Shown piece after piece: positions 29,059-37,793 of a stretch of DNA of 64,000 nt. The stretch covers positions 310,001 to 374,000 of the forward strand of contig CAWJDQ010000004.1 in assembly GCA_963841695.1 (NCBI GenBank). The letters are read 5' to 3'. This DNA comes from RYN-230 sp963841695 (GTDB taxonomy: Bacteria > Actinomycetota > Actinomycetes > Streptosporangiales > Streptosporangiaceae). The stretch's first letter is position 1. Every line of letters begins with the position of its first letter. Both the position numbers and the translations under genes were made by a program. Below the pieces are notes generated by a model, which ran no database searches, was not told the DNA's origin, and was given only the letters and a program-made list of their open reading frames with translations.

Positions 29059-30225
29059 ATGCGCAAGAGTCCATTCGCCGTGGGCACCGTAGCCACGCTG
29101 CTGGCGTTCGGCGCCAGCGTGGCCCCGGTAGCCGCGGCCCAGGCGTCCACGGGAAGCACGGCCTACGTCGCGCCGTCCGGCAGTTCGGCCGGCGCGGACA
29201 CGTCGTGCGCCACGGCGGGGTACAAGAGCATCAGCAAGGCCGTCGCCGCGGTCAGCTCGGGCGGGACCGTCGTGGTCTGCCGGGGCGTCTACGACGCCCA
29301 GGTCGTGGTGACCAAGCCGCTGACGCTGGCCGGCCAGCCCGGGGCGGTGATCGACGCCCACGGGCAGAAACCGCTGAAGATCGGTAAGACCAAGCTGCCC
29401 GGCAGCATCGGCATCGGCGTCCTGGCCACCAGCAACGTCCGGGTCAGCGGGTTCAAGGTCAGGAACGCCGGCTTCGACGCCATCCTGGTCGCGCTGAGCT
29501 CGAAGGTCTCGGTGTCCCACAACGTCCTGCTGCACAACGGCGACGTGGGCGTGGACCTGAACGGGTCGTCCTGGTCCCAGGCCACCGGCAACGTGTCGGA
29601 GGACAACGCGGGCGGCGGCTTCCTGGTCGCCGACGATGTCGGGCCGAACAGCCACAACCTGGTCGCCTGGAACCTGGCCAGCCACAACCCGGGCGGCTGC
29701 GGGGTCATCCTGGCCGGGCACAGCACCGCCGGCGTGACGCACAACGTGGTCGAGCACAACGTGCTGACCTACAACGGCACGCTGAAGTCCTCCGGCGGGG
29801 GCGCGGGCGTCGTGATCGCCACCGAGGTCCCGGGCGAGACGGTGGCCGATAACACCGTGACCGGCAACCTCATCTACGGCAACGGGCTGGCCGGGGTCAC
29901 CATCCACGCCCACCTCCCGGGCCAGGACCTGAACGGGAACCAGATCACCGGCAACGTCATCGGGACCAACAACACCCTCGGTGACCCGATCGACCTGGCC
30001 ACCTCGCCCACGTCGACGGCGAACGTGGCGGTGCCGGACACCCGGACCACCGGCATCCTGGTCGGCTCGGCCAGCCCCATCCAGGTCTGGATCAGCGGCA
30101 ACCGCATCGCGAACAACCACTTCGGGATCTTCCTCGAGGGAGTGGGCCACGTGGTGCACGCCGTGCTGCGGGGCAACCAGTTCCACAACGTGGTGCGGCC
30201 CGTGAAGCGGGTCATCGTCCACTGA
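29059..30225 (+). CDS. secreted right-handed parallel beta-helix protein
   Basis: A 388-residue exported protein. The signal peptide MRKSPFAVGTVATLLAFGAS ends in an Ala-rich APVAAAQA cleavage zone. The mature protein begins with a pectate-lyase-like opening (YVAPSGSSAGADTSCATAG and YKSISKAVAAVSSGG) and continues with many NxxxxN-type turns (SHNVLLHNGDVGVDLNGSS, EHNVLTYNG, GNQITGNVIGTNN) typical of NosD/PbH1 repeats. It probably binds or cleaves an extracellular polysaccharide; no catalytic residues can be assigned. ATG 29059 follows AAAGGAGAGAG. A long perfect hairpin terminates it. Confidence 0.85.
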   Translation: MRKSPFAVGTVATLLAFGASVAPVAAAQASTGSTAYVAPSGSSAGADTSCATAGYKSISKAVAAVSSGGTVVVCRGVYDAQVVVTKPLTLAGQPGAVIDAHGQKPLKIGKTKLPGSIGIGVLATSNVRVSGFKVRNAGFDAILVALSSKVSVSHNVLLHNGDVGVDLNGSSWSQATGNVSEDNAGGGFLVADDVGPNSHNLVAWNLASHNPGGCGVILAGHSTAGVTHNVVEHNVLTYNGTLKSSGGGAGVVIATEVPGETVADNTVTGNLIYGNGLAGVTIHAHLPGQDLNGNQITGNVIGTNNTLGDPIDLATSPTSTANVAVPDTRTTGILVGSASPIQVWISGNRIANNHFGIFLEGVGHVVHAVLRGNQFHNVVRPVKRVIVH

Positions 30226-30243
30226 GCCGGAGCTACCGCCCAT

Positions 30244-30281
30244 CGCCGTCCCCCAGGACCCCGGGGTCCTGGGGGACGGCG
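30244..30281 (+). terminator. perfect 17-bp stem-loop terminator
   Basis: Bases 30244-30260 pair without mismatch to 30265-30281 around a CCGG loop (arm CGCCGTCCCCCAGGACC). It sits 19 bp after the beta-helix stop and before the glycosylase, so it should end transcription of the former. Confidence 0.8.
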
Positions 30282-30335
30282 CCAGCCAGGCGGCCCGGGC
30301 CCGGGCGGCGCCCGCTGATCGGGTAGAACGGGGGG

Positions 30336-31154
30336 ATGCCGGAGCTTCCCGAGGTCGAGACCGCCCGCAGCCTGATCGCCGACCAGGCGCTGAACCGGAC
30401 GATCGCCGCGGTCAACGACGCGGACACCTACGTCACCCGCCCGCACCTCCCCGGCCAGCTCCGCGACGCGCTGGTGGGACGCACGCTCACCGCGGTCCGG
30501 CGGCGGGGCAAGAGCATCTGGGCCGAGACCTCCGGGCTGGCGGGGGACCCCGCGCCCGGCCCGGACCTCGGTATCCACCTCGGCATGAGCGGCCGCATCG
30601 TGGTCACCGCCCCTGGCGGGAAGGTGACCGAGGGCGGCGGTCCGCGCCGCCGGGACGCGCAGCCGCGCAAGCCCGAGTGGGACCGGTTCACGATCGAGTT
30701 CGCCGACGGCGGCCACCTGTCCCTGTTCGACAAGCGCAGGCTGGGGCGCGTCCGGCTGAACCCGGACATCAGCGCGCTCGGGCCGGATGCCGGGGAAATC
30801 ACCGAGGAGCAGTTCCGCAGGCTGCTCAGCAAGGGCACGATCGCGGTCAAGGCCCGGCTGCTGGACCAGGCCAAGATCGCCGGAGTCGGGAACCTGCTGG
30901 CCGACGAGGCACTCTGGCAGGCCAGGATCTCCCCCGCGGCCCCGGTGAACAGCCTCCGGCCCGCGGACGCCGGCCGGCTCTACCGCGCGCTGCAGGCCAC
31001 GCTGAAATCCGCCGCCGCGAACGGCGGCGTGCACACCGGCGAGGTGATCCCGTTCCGGCACGCCGGTGCCCGCTGCCCGCGCGACGGCGCCGAGATGAAA
31101 CACGGCACCGTGGGCGGCCGCAGCACCTGGTGGTGTTCCGTCGAACAGGCCTGA
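30336..31154 (+). CDS. Fpg/Nei-family DNA glycosylase with altered zinc finger
   Basis: A 272-residue base-excision enzyme that removes oxidised bases and nicks the strand. The N-terminal PELPEVE supplies the catalytic Pro and Glu after Met removal, the beta-elimination Lys lies in RRRGKSIW, and the helix-two-turn-helix is KIAGVGNLLADEALW. The C-terminal finger reads C-PR-D then C-SV-E instead of the usual four Cys (C-x2-D-x16-C-x2-E), with the spacing preserved. The name of the exact subgroup (Fpg or Nei) cannot be decided by eye. Confidence 0.9.
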   Translation: MPELPEVETARSLIADQALNRTIAAVNDADTYVTRPHLPGQLRDALVGRTLTAVRRRGKSIWAETSGLAGDPAPGPDLGIHLGMSGRIVVTAPGGKVTEGGGPRRRDAQPRKPEWDRFTIEFADGGHLSLFDKRRLGRVRLNPDISALGPDAGEITEEQFRRLLSKGTIAVKARLLDQAKIAGVGNLLADEALWQARISPAAPVNSLRPADAGRLYRALQATLKSAAANGGVHTGEVIPFRHAGARCPRDGAEMKHGTVGGRSTWWCSVEQA

Positions 31155-31182
31155 GAGAGCAGGCGTACGGCCCGGCCCCGGA

Positions 31183-31235
31183 GGGCGGGGGCTCAGGCGT
31201 GCGGCCCCCGCCCCGCAGGGCGGGGGCTCAGGCGT
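31183..31235. repeat. 18-bp direct repeat at the kinase 3' end
   Basis: GGGCGGGGGCTCAGGCGT occurs at 31183-31200 and again at 31218-31235. The second copy contains the stop codon of the minus-strand histidine kinase, so the first is a small duplication of that gene's end. Confidence 0.75.
31204..31227. terminator. bidirectional GC hairpin between convergent genes
   Basis: GCCCCCGCCC and GGGCGGGGGC form a perfect 10-bp stem with a CGCA loop. It separates the convergent glycosylase (+) and histidine kinase (-), whose stop begins at the next base. Confidence 0.7.
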
Positions 31236-32766
31236 AGAGCCGGGGCAGGGTGATGGTGAAGCGGGTGCGGCCGGGTGTGCTGTCGAGGTGGACCTGGCCG
31301 CCGTGGGCGGTGGTGACGGCGTCAACGATGGCCAGGCCGAGGCCGGTGCTGGCGGCTGCGGTGGTGCCGCGGGAGCGGGCGGAGTCGCCGCGGACGAATC
31401 GTTCGAACAGGGTGGGCTGGAGGCCGGGGGGGATGCCGGGGCCGTTGTCGGTGACGGTGAGCTGGATGGTGGCGGGTGCGTGGCCGGGGGCCAGGGCGAC
31501 GGTGACGGTGGTGCCGGGCGGGGTGTGCTTGGCGGCGTTGCTCATCAGGTTGGCCAGGACCTGGTGCAGGCGGTGCTCGTCGCCGCGGACGGTGACGGGC
31601 TCGCCGGGCAGTTCGAGCATCCAGCGGTGGCGGGGGGCGGCGACGCGGGCGTCGCTGGTGGCGTCGAGGGCCAGCCGGGTCAGGTCAACGGGCTGGCGGG
31701 CCAGGGGGCGGCCGGCGTCGAGCTGGGCGAGGAGGAGCAGCTCGTCGACGAGCACGCTCATCCGTTCTGATTCTGAGCCGACTCGTTGCAGGGCGTGCTC
31801 GATGTCGGGGGGGACGGGGCCGGGGTGGCGCAGTGCGAGCTCGGCGTAGCCGCGGATGGCGGCCAGCGGGGTGCGCAGTTCGTGGCTGGCGTCGGCGGCG
31901 AAGCGGCGCAGCCGGGCCTCGCTGGCGGCCCGGCGGCCCAGCGCGGCCTCGACGTGGCCGAGCATCCGGTTGAACGCCACGGCGACCTGGCCGACCTCGG
32001 TCCGGGGGCTGGCGTCGGGGACCCGGTCGGGCAGGGTGACCTCGCCGCTGGCCAGCGGCAGCTCGGTGACCCGGGTCGCGGTCGCCGCGACCCGGCGCAA
32101 CGGCCGCAACGACAACCGGACCAGCCCGGTGCCGATGAAGCCCGCCAGGACCAGCGCGACCAGGAACGCCGTCAGCTCGGCGATCTCCACCTTGTGCAGG
32201 GTGGATTCCATCGGGGACAGCGGCAGGCCGGTGATCAGCACGTCCCCGTCCAGTCCCTTGATCGCGGTGAGCCGGTAGTCGCCGTGCAGCGAGGTGAGGT
32301 CCTCGGTGTAATACCGGCCGTCCGGCGGCAGCCGGATCAGGATGGCCTGGTCGGCGGCGGACAGGTGGCTCTGGCCGTCGATGATGCCCTGATCGGTCAC
32401 CACGCCGTCCTTCACCCGCGCGCCGAACGTCCCGGCGTTCAGGCCCGGCGTCTTGTTGCAGTTGCCGACCGGCACGCCCCGGGGCGGCAGCGGGCCCTCG
32501 TGATGCTTCTCCTCCATGCACGAGGCGTACCGCCCGCCCGCCGCCTGGAGCTGGTAATCCAGCTGGTTGAGCAGGGTGTGACTGATCACGAGGTAGGTGA
32601 CGGCGCCCACGCCGGCGCAGGCCAGCGCGAGCAGGGTGACCAGGCCGGTGATCAGCTGTCCGCGCAGCGACCGGGTGGTGAGCCACAGCCCAGTCCGCCG
32701 GAACGCGATCGGGACGGCCCGGGCCCGGCCACGCCAGGGGACGTGCCGCCCACCGGATCCGCGCAT
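31228..32766 (-). CDS. HAMP-type sensor histidine kinase (orphan)
   Basis: A 512-residue EnvZ/OmpR-type kinase. Two membrane helices (LITGLVTLLALACAGVGAVT and AFLVALVLAGFIGTGLV) flank an about 130-residue extracytoplasmic sensor; HAMP follows, then FAADASHELRTPLAAIRGYAE with the phospho-accepting His, and HATPase boxes VLANLMSNAAKHT, DNGPGIPP and STGLGLAIV. The sensor holds two Cys (ASCMEEK, GNCNKTP) that could form a disulfide. A response regulator normally lies directly upstream but is absent from 32767-32953, so its partner is elsewhere or lost. Confidence 0.9.
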   Translation of the reverse strand: MRGSGGRHVPWRGRARAVPIAFRRTGLWLTTRSLRGQLITGLVTLLALACAGVGAVTYLVISHTLLNQLDYQLQAAGGRYASCMEEKHHEGPLPPRGVPVGNCNKTPGLNAGTFGARVKDGVVTDQGIIDGQSHLSAADQAILIRLPPDGRYYTEDLTSLHGDYRLTAIKGLDGDVLITGLPLSPMESTLHKVEIAELTAFLVALVLAGFIGTGLVRLSLRPLRRVAATATRVTELPLASGEVTLPDRVPDASPRTEVGQVAVAFNRMLGHVEAALGRRAASEARLRRFAADASHELRTPLAAIRGYAELALRHPGPVPPDIEHALQRVGSESERMSVLVDELLLLAQLDAGRPLARQPVDLTRLALDATSDARVAAPRHRWMLELPGEPVTVRGDEHRLHQVLANLMSNAAKHTPPGTTVTVALAPGHAPATIQLTVTDNGPGIPPGLQPTLFERFVRGDSARSRGTTAAASTGLGLAIVDAVTTAHGGQVHLDSTPGRTRFTITLPRLYA

Positions 32767-32953
32767 CAGCCGCCGGGCGGACGCCGACGTCTTCGCCCAT
32801 CACTCCGCATGACTAGCACTATGGCCGGTGTTGCTCGGCGGAGCTTCTCGTTATCTTCTGCCTGGCTTCTGAGCATCCGGGCGGCCCGCGGCCGGGCCGC
32901 CGCGCGCCACCGGCGGCGGCGCGGCACCGCAGGCTCGGGTTAAGGTGCGGCTT

Positions 32954-33562
32954 ATGGAGGAGGCGGAGCTCAGGGACGCGATCACGGCCAATCTGGGCCG
33001 TTTCCCCCGCATCGAGGCACCCGCCGGGAGCCTCAAGGCCGCGGCGGTCGCCGTCTGCGTGGTGACCGAGCGGGAGGTGCCCGCGCTGCTGATCACCCGG
33101 CGGGCGCCGACCCTGCGTAACCACGCCGGCCAGTGGGCGCTGCCCGGCGGGCGACGCGACGCGGGGGAGTCCGCCGGGGACGCGGCGCTGCGCGAACTGC
33201 GCGAGGAGACGGGTGTCGAGGTCAGCCCGGATGCGGTGCTCGGCGTGCTCGACGACTTCGTCACCCGGTCGGGGTACCTGATGACACCGGTCGTGGTGTG
33301 GGGCGGCCCGGTCCTCCCGGGGATGCGGGGCCCGGAGTCCGAGGTGGCCCGGATCCACGTCATCCCGCTGGCCGATTTCGACGTCCCGCCGCGGCTGGTG
33401 CGGATCCCCGAATCGGAGGCGCCGGTGATCCAGCTGCCGCTGCTGGGCCGCTTCGTGCACGCGCCCACCGCGGCGATCATCTACCAGTTCTGCCAGGCGG
33501 GCCTGCACGGGAACCCGATCAGGGTGGCGCACTTCGAGCAGCCCCTGTTCGCCTGGAAGTAG
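32954..33562 (+). CDS. NUDIX hydrolase (CoA pyrophosphatase-like)
   Basis: A 202-residue NUDIX protein with the box GGRRDAGESAGDAALRELRE and EETGVEV (consensus GX5EX7REUXEEXGU). The flanking LRNHAGQWALPGGR agrees with CoA-diphosphatase relatives (NudL type), which split CoA or acyl-CoA into phosphopantetheine and 3',5'-ADP. The position beside two CoA-ester catabolic operons fits such housekeeping. ATG 32954 is preferred over GTG 32945. Confidence 0.85.
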   Translation: MEEAELRDAITANLGRFPRIEAPAGSLKAAAVAVCVVTEREVPALLITRRAPTLRNHAGQWALPGGRRDAGESAGDAALRELREETGVEVSPDAVLGVLDDFVTRSGYLMTPVVVWGGPVLPGMRGPESEVARIHVIPLADFDVPPRLVRIPESEAPVIQLPLLGRFVHAPTAAIIYQFCQAGLHGNPIRVAHFEQPLFAWK

Positions 33563-33652
33563 CCAGTTCCGCGGGCCGCGCCGGGTCGTTGGTACCCTGC
33601 AGCGACTACCCGGCGGCGTGCTGCCGCCGGCGCTATCCCCGGGAAGGTGGCC

Positions 33653-34510
33653 ATGCCGGCCAGCAGATCGCCGGACCCCGCGCCCGTGCCGCCGGCCTTG
33701 TCCCGGCGGGATGCGGCCGGGGCCCCGAGCGCCCGCGGGCTGCTGTTCACCTTGCTCGGCGAGCTCGTGCTGACCACCGACGGGACCGCCTGGACGTCGG
33801 CGGTCCTGGCCGCCTTCAGCCGCCTCGGCATCGAGGAGAAGGCCACCCGCCAGGCGCTGATGCGCACCGCCGCGGCCGGCTGGCTCGAAGCGGAGAAGCT
33901 GGGCCGCCGTACCCGGTGGCGGCTGACCGGGAGCGCGCGGCAGCTGCTGACCGACGGCGCGGAGCGCATCTACTCCTTCACCGGGCCCGCCGAGGACTGG
34001 GACAGCCGCTGGCTGCTGGTCTACGCGCGGGTCCCGGAGAGCGACCGCCGGGCCCGGCACGTGGTGCGCAGCCGCCTCAGCTGGGCCGGGTTCGGCTCCC
34101 TCGGCGCGGGCCTGTGGATCAGCCCGCACCCCGACCGGGCAGGCGAGGCCACCGGGGTGCTCCGGGCGGCCGGCCTGGACGGGGACGCCCAGGTGTTCGT
34201 GGCCACCCGGTCCGGTCTCGGTGATGTCCGGGCGATGGTGGCCGCGGCGTGGGACCTGGCCGCGGTCGAGGAACGGTACGAGCAGTTCATCGAGGAGTTC
34301 CGCGACCCGGCGCCCGGCGACGTGCTGGCCCGGCAGGTCGAGCTGGTGCACGCCTGGCGGCGCTTCCCGTCCATCGACCCGGCGCTGCCCCGGGAACTGC
34401 TGCCCGCCCGGTGGAGCGGGCTGGAAGCGGCCCGGCTGTTCGCCGACCGGCATCAGCGCTGGTCCGGCGATGCCCGGCTGGAGTGGAAGCGGCTCAACGA
34501 CCTCGGCTGA
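33653..34510 (+). CDS. PaaX-family transcriptional regulator
   Basis: A 285-residue PaaX-like repressor. The N-terminal winged helix (residues about 20-85) reads ARGLLFTLLGELVLTTDG and KATRQALMRTAAAGWLEAEK; the middle and C-terminal domains show the family's RRARHVVRSRLSWAGFGSL and LWISPHPDRA. PaaX represses phenylacetyl-CoA catabolism and releases DNA on binding phenylacetyl-CoA. Here it lies directly upstream of the box operon in the same direction, so benzoyl-CoA or an early intermediate is a likely effector. That ligand is inference. Confidence 0.9.
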   Translation: MPASRSPDPAPVPPALSRRDAAGAPSARGLLFTLLGELVLTTDGTAWTSAVLAAFSRLGIEEKATRQALMRTAAAGWLEAEKLGRRTRWRLTGSARQLLTDGAERIYSFTGPAEDWDSRWLLVYARVPESDRRARHVVRSRLSWAGFGSLGAGLWISPHPDRAGEATGVLRAAGLDGDAQVFVATRSGLGDVRAMVAAAWDLAAVEERYEQFIEEFRDPAPGDVLARQVELVHAWRRFPSIDPALPRELLPARWSGLEAARLFADRHQRWSGDARLEWKRLNDLG

Positions 34511-34586
34511 GCCCGCTGGCCTGGCCCGCAGGAGCCAGGCTGCTGCTCCCGGTCCGGGGGTGAACCGCAAATTGTGCTACAAACAC

Positions 34587-34614
34587 TTGACGTATTTGCC
34601 CGTGGACGTAGAAC
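34587..34614 (+). promoter_or_regulatory. candidate sigma-70 type promoter of the box operon
   Basis: TTGACG (34587-34592) and TAGAAC (34609-34614) are separated by 16 bp in a locally AT-rich stretch between the PaaX-like gene and boxC. GACGTA is repeated at 34589 and 34605 within the spacer, which might mark a regulator site. The ribosome binding site GGAAGGA precedes ATG 34650. Confidence 0.45.
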
Positions 34615-34649
34615 ATAGACAGTACCTGCGGCCCAGCGGAAGGACGATC

Positions 34650-36335
34650 ATGACCGGCGAGCCCAGAGTGGACTTCCGCACGGACCCCGGGCAGTACCGG
34701 CACTGGCGGCTGGCGTGCGACGGCCCGGTCGCCACCCTGACCATGGACGTGGACGAGCAGGGCGGCCTGGTGCCCGGCTACGAGCTGAAGCTGAACTCCT
34801 ACGACCTGGGCGTGGACATCGAGCTGTACGACGCGGTCCAGCGGCTGCGGTTCGAGCACCCCGAGGTCGGGGCGGTGGTGGTGACCAGCGGCAAGGAGAA
34901 GGTCTTCTGCGCCGGGGCCAACATCCGGATGCTGGCGGCGTCGCCGCATCCGTGGAAGGTCAACTTCTGCAAGTTCACTAACGAAACCCGCAACGGTATC
35001 GAGGACGCCAGCGCGTACTCGGGCCAGACGTACCTGGCCGCCCTGAACGGGACCGCCTCAGGCGGGGGCTACGAGCTGGCGCTGGCCTGCGAGCACATCA
35101 TGCTCATCGACGACCGCTCGTCCGCGGTGTCGCTGCCGGAACTGCCGCTGCTCGGGGTGCTGCCCGGGACCGGCGGGCTGACCCGGGTGACAGACAAGCG
35201 GCACGTGCGCCGCGACCGGGCGGACTTCTTCTCCACCAAGTCCGAGGGCCTGGGCGGCAAGAAGGCGGTGGCCTGGCGGCTGGTCAACGAGGCCGTGCCC
35301 CGGGCCCAGTGGGATGACGTGGTCCGGCAGCGGGCGGGGGAACTGGCCGGGCGCTCCGGCCGCCCGGCCGGCCCGGCGGGCATCGAGCTGACGCCGCTGG
35401 CCAAGACGGCCACCGATGAGGAGATCTCCTACGACCACGTCACGGCCCGGCTGGACCGCGGCCGGGGGGTCGCCGAGATCACCGTCACCGGGCCGGCTCC
35501 GCTGGCCGAGGGGGGCGCGCCCCCGGGCGGCCTGGACGGGCTGCACGAGCAGGGCGCCGGGTTCTGGACGCTGGCCGTCACCCGCGAGCTGGATGACCTG
35601 ATCCTGGACCTGCGCACCAACGAGCTCGAGCTGGGCACCTGGGTGCTGCGCACCCAGGGCGATCCCGCCGCCGTGCTGGCCTATGACCAGTTCCTGCTGG
35701 ATAACCACGACGACTGGCTGGCGACCGAGATCGTGCTGTACCTGAAGCGGACGCTGAAGCGGCTGGACGTGACCAGCCGCAGCCTGCTCGCGCTGATCGA
35801 GCCGGGCAGCTGCTTCGCGGGCTCGCTGCTGGAGCTGGCCCTGGCCGCGGACCGTTCCTACATGCTGTCCGGCGTGTTCGAGGAGATCGACGCCGGCGCC
35901 GACCCGGCCACGGTCACGGTCGGCCCGGCCAACCTCGGCCCGCTGCCGATGAGCAACGGCCTGACCCGGCTGGCGACCCGGTTCCTGGGCGACCCGGACG
36001 CGCTGGCCGCGGCCGAGAAGAGCGCGGGTGATGCCCTGGCGGCCGGGGAGGCCGAGGAGCTGGGCCTGGTCACGTTCGCCCCCGACGACATCGACTGGGA
36101 CGAGGAAGTCCGCATCGCGGTGGAGGAGCGGGCCAGCTTCAGCCCCGACGCGCTGACCGGGCTGGAGGCCAACTACCGCTTCCCCGGCCCGGAGACCCTG
36201 GAAACCAAGATCTTCGGCCGGCTGACCGCCTGGCAGAACTGGATCTTCTACCGCCCGAACGCCTCGGGCCCCGACGGCGCGCTGCGTAAGTACGGCACCG
36301 GGCAGCGCGCTGACTTCGACCGAAAGCGAGTCTGA
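34650..36335 (+). CDS. boxC: benzoyl-CoA-dihydrodiol lyase / 2,3-epoxybenzoyl-CoA dihydrolase
   Basis: This 561-residue crotonase-superfamily enzyme opens 2,3-epoxybenzoyl-CoA hydrolytically to 3,4-dehydroadipyl-CoA semialdehyde and formate. Length and sequence fit BoxC: the N-terminal crotonase half contains EKVFCAGANIRMLA and NGTASGGGYELALACEH, followed by LPGTGGLTRVTDKRHVRRD, and the second half has the diverged repeat with SLLALIEPGSCFAGSLLELA. It is the first gene of the benzoate operon and stops 6 bp before boxB. Alternative roles for this fold exist, but the neighbours leave little doubt. Confidence 0.94.
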   Translation: MTGEPRVDFRTDPGQYRHWRLACDGPVATLTMDVDEQGGLVPGYELKLNSYDLGVDIELYDAVQRLRFEHPEVGAVVVTSGKEKVFCAGANIRMLAASPHPWKVNFCKFTNETRNGIEDASAYSGQTYLAALNGTASGGGYELALACEHIMLIDDRSSAVSLPELPLLGVLPGTGGLTRVTDKRHVRRDRADFFSTKSEGLGGKKAVAWRLVNEAVPRAQWDDVVRQRAGELAGRSGRPAGPAGIELTPLAKTATDEEISYDHVTARLDRGRGVAEITVTGPAPLAEGGAPPGGLDGLHEQGAGFWTLAVTRELDDLILDLRTNELELGTWVLRTQGDPAAVLAYDQFLLDNHDDWLATEIVLYLKRTLKRLDVTSRSLLALIEPGSCFAGSLLELALAADRSYMLSGVFEEIDAGADPATVTVGPANLGPLPMSNGLTRLATRFLGDPDALAAAEKSAGDALAAGEAEELGLVTFAPDDIDWDEEVRIAVEERASFSPDALTGLEANYRFPGPETLETKIFGRLTAWQNWIFYRPNASGPDGALRKYGTGQRADFDRKRV

Positions 36336-36341
36336 CCCGTC

Positions 36342-37760
36342 ATGACCTCGGCACCGGATTACACCGAGAAGATTCCCAACAACGTCAACCTGCGTGACGA
36401 CCGCCGCCTGCAGCGGGCCCTGGAGTCCTGGCAGCCCAACTTCCTGAACTGGTGGGAGTCGATGGGCCCGACCCTGCCCACCCACGACGTCTACCTGCGC
36501 ACCGCGGTCAACGTGGGCCGCGAGGGCTGGGCCCACTTCGGGCACGTGCCGATGAAGGACTACCGGTGGGGGATCTTCCTGGCCGAGCGCGACGCCGGGC
36601 GGCGGATCGCGTTCGGCGAGCACCAGGGCGAGCCGGCCTGGCAGAAGGTGCCCGGGGAGTACCGCGCGGACCTGCAGCGGCTGATCGTCATCCAGGGCGA
36701 CACCGAGCCCGCGTCCGTGGAGCAGCAGCGCAACCTCGGGGCCACCGCCCCCAGCCTCTATGACCTGCGCAACCTGTTCCAGGTCAACGTGGAGGAGGGC
36801 CGCCACCTGTGGGCCATGGTCTACCTGCTCCATGCGTACTTCGGCCGGGAGGGCCGTGAGGAGGCCGAGGAACTCCTGCACCGGAACTCCGGCAGCGTGG
36901 AGTCACCCCGCATCCTCGGCGCGTTCAACGAGGAGACCCCGGACTGGCTGTCGTTCTACATGTTCACCTACTTCACCGACCGGGACGGCAAGTACCAGCT
37001 CGGGACGCTCAAGGAATCGGCGTTCGACCCGCTGTCGCGGACGTGTGAGTTCATGCTCAAGGAAGAGGCCCACCACATGATGGTCGGCACCACCGGGATC
37101 GACCGGGTGGTGGAGCGGACCGCGCAGCTGATGGTGGAGCACGAGACCGACGACGCCGGGCCGTACGGCGCGATCCCGCTGAGCGTCATCCAGAAGTACG
37201 TGAACTTCCACTACAGCGTGTCGCTCGACCTGTTCGGCGGGGAGACCTCCACCAACGTGGCCAACTACTACACGGCCGGCCTGAAGGGCCGCTGGCTGGA
37301 GGAGCGGCGCAAGGACGACCACCGGCTGACCGACGACTCCTACCTGGTGGACGCGCTGACCGACGGGCAGATCGGCCAGTCCGAGGTGTCCGCGCTGGTC
37401 GGCCTCAACACCGACCTGCGCCGCGAGTACATCTCCGACTGCCAGAGCGGCGTCACCCGGTGGAACCGGATCCTCGACGGCGCGGGCCTGCCGCACCGCC
37501 TCAAGCTGCCGCACGTGGCGTTCAACCGCCGGGTCGGCGCGTTCGCTAGCGTGGAGGTGAGCCCGGACGGCGAGCTGCTGACCGCGGATGAGTGGGCGGA
37601 GCAGAAGGGGCGGTGGCTGCCCGCTGACGTGGACAAGACCCACGTCCGGTCGCTGATGCAGCCGGTCCACGAGCGTGGCAAGATCGCCGCGTGGATCGCC
37701 CCGCCGCGCAACGGGATCAACGGCCAGCCGTTCGACTACGACTATGTGCACCTCGCCTGA
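36342..37760 (+). CDS. boxB: benzoyl-CoA 2,3-epoxidase, oxygenase subunit B
   Basis: A 472-residue class-I di-iron monooxygenase that epoxidises benzoyl-CoA with O2. The iron ligands are visible as EEGRH (about residue 151) and KEEAHHM (about residue 240) with the expected spacing. The C-terminus PFDYDYVHLA matches the family. Electrons should come from the BoxA reductase, which is not in this window. It follows boxC with 6 bp between them and is followed after 33 bp by the benzoate-CoA ligase. Confidence 0.95.
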   Translation: MTSAPDYTEKIPNNVNLRDDRRLQRALESWQPNFLNWWESMGPTLPTHDVYLRTAVNVGREGWAHFGHVPMKDYRWGIFLAERDAGRRIAFGEHQGEPAWQKVPGEYRADLQRLIVIQGDTEPASVEQQRNLGATAPSLYDLRNLFQVNVEEGRHLWAMVYLLHAYFGREGREEAEELLHRNSGSVESPRILGAFNEETPDWLSFYMFTYFTDRDGKYQLGTLKESAFDPLSRTCEFMLKEEAHHMMVGTTGIDRVVERTAQLMVEHETDDAGPYGAIPLSVIQKYVNFHYSVSLDLFGGETSTNVANYYTAGLKGRWLEERRKDDHRLTDDSYLVDALTDGQIGQSEVSALVGLNTDLRREYISDCQSGVTRWNRILDGAGLPHRLKLPHVAFNRRVGAFASVEVSPDGELLTADEWAEQKGRWLPADVDKTHVRSLMQPVHERGKIAAWIAPPRNGINGQPFDYDYVHLA

Positions 37761-37793
37761 ACTGACCGCGTCAACCACCGGGAGGCAGCAGCG

